From: an uncultured Draconibacterium sp. | Lineage (GTDB): Bacteria > Bacteroidota > Bacteroidia > Bacteroidales > Prolixibacteraceae | Direction: 5' to 3' | NCBI GenBank assembly: GCA_947492175.1 | Contig: CANLMQ010000009.1 | Span: 133,904-197,903 of the forward strand | DNA: 64,000 nt | Shown here: positions 63,921 to 64,000 of the stretch, in pieces | Layout: the number at the start of each line of letters is the position of its first letter | Numbering within the stretch: position 1 is the first letter of the stretch | The notes under the pieces: generated by a model | What the model saw: the letters and a program-made list of their open reading frames with translations, nothing else | Told to the model about the DNA's origin: nothing | Databases searched by the model: none | Made by a program: the position numbers and the translations under genes

Positions 63921-64000
63921 ATGCGTGAAAGTTCATACATTCATAAATCACATAATGTATCAGTCTTGTTATACCATTTTGTTTGCCCAGCAAAATACCG
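63921..64000 (+). mobile_element. tnpA: IS200/IS605-family transposase TnpA, N-terminal fragment
   Basis: The frame from ATG 63921 is open to the window end and encodes MRESSYIHKSHNVSVLLYHF followed by VCPAKYR. This is the start of TnpA-type Y1 HUH transposases (a hydrophobic strand then YHxVxxxKYR). Hairpins lie directly upstream. The catalytic HUH and Tyr lie beyond the window, so intactness cannot be judged. Confidence 0.75.

Noticed and set aside
63799..63993. Minus-strand ORF of 64 residues at the window end
   Set aside because: It is the antisense shadow of the tnpA start, which has clear family sequence on the + strand.
1..64000. CRISPR arrays, tRNA or rRNA genes
   Set aside because: No regularly spaced direct repeats or recognisable RNA genes were seen on reading both strands; a tool search could still find a missed tRNA.

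Overview
The window comes from a Bacteroidota genome. It has two SusC/SusD pairs, an ECF sigma/FecR pair, a hybrid two-component system (HTCS), a type IX secretion sorting tail and many lipoprotein or SPI-type signal peptides. Gene content and base composition fit a marine or sediment Marinilabiliales/Prolixibacteraceae-like organism, but that placement is inference. Nearly all of the 64 kb is one large polysaccharide-utilisation region on the + strand; the one convincing minus-strand gene is the HTCS.

Left block (1-15977): the end of a Gfo/Idh/MocA oxidoreductase, a GntR-type regulator, an ECF sigma factor, a FecR anti-sigma, a SusC with an N-terminal STN signalling domain, and SusD. After a strong terminator come a GH106-like rhamnosidase and three tandem GH28-type beta-helix proteins, the third shortened and without the catalytic aspartates. 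A perfect terminator (15991-16024) closes this run. The sigma/anti-sigma/STN-SusC set implies induction by trans-envelope signalling.

Middle block (16065-44715): a DUF4855 lipoprotein, GH29 fucosidase, GH141-like beta-helix enzyme, then four peptide or D-amino-acid genes (M28, C69, M55, D-cysteine desulfhydrase-like) with a GH92 mannosidase among them. Next are two GH97 proteins flanking a DUF4838 protein and a ceramidase-like hydrolase, a UROD/MtaA-like protein, two Tat-signal Gfo/Idh/MocA proteins, a NagA-like deacetylase with an apparent signal peptide, an Nramp-like transporter, a frameshifted NagB-like deaminase and a T9SS cargo protein with 31-residue Trp-anchored repeats. The block looks fit to strip fucose, mannose, alpha-galactose/glucose and amino sugars from a complex, perhaps peptide-bearing, glycan.

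Right block (45093-63711): the HTCS is divergent from a second SusC/SusD pair, followed by two WbsX/GH99-like lipoproteins, a GH140-like DUF5060/DUF4038 enzyme, a second GH106-like rhamnosidase, the rhamnose transporter RhaT and rhamnose mutarotase RhaM. This is a rhamnose-releasing and importing PUL. Three promoters here (susC, GH106, rhaT) share a motif of two TCA-containing half-sites 21 bp apart just upstream of a TA-rich box. I propose it as the HTCS operator. The window ends in the start of an IS200/IS605-type tnpA.

Rhamnosidases, GH28, GH29, GH141-like and GH140-like enzymes together suggest a pectin-like (rhamnogalacturonan) or other rhamnose/fucose-rich polysaccharide as the main substrate. 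That is inference from family content only.
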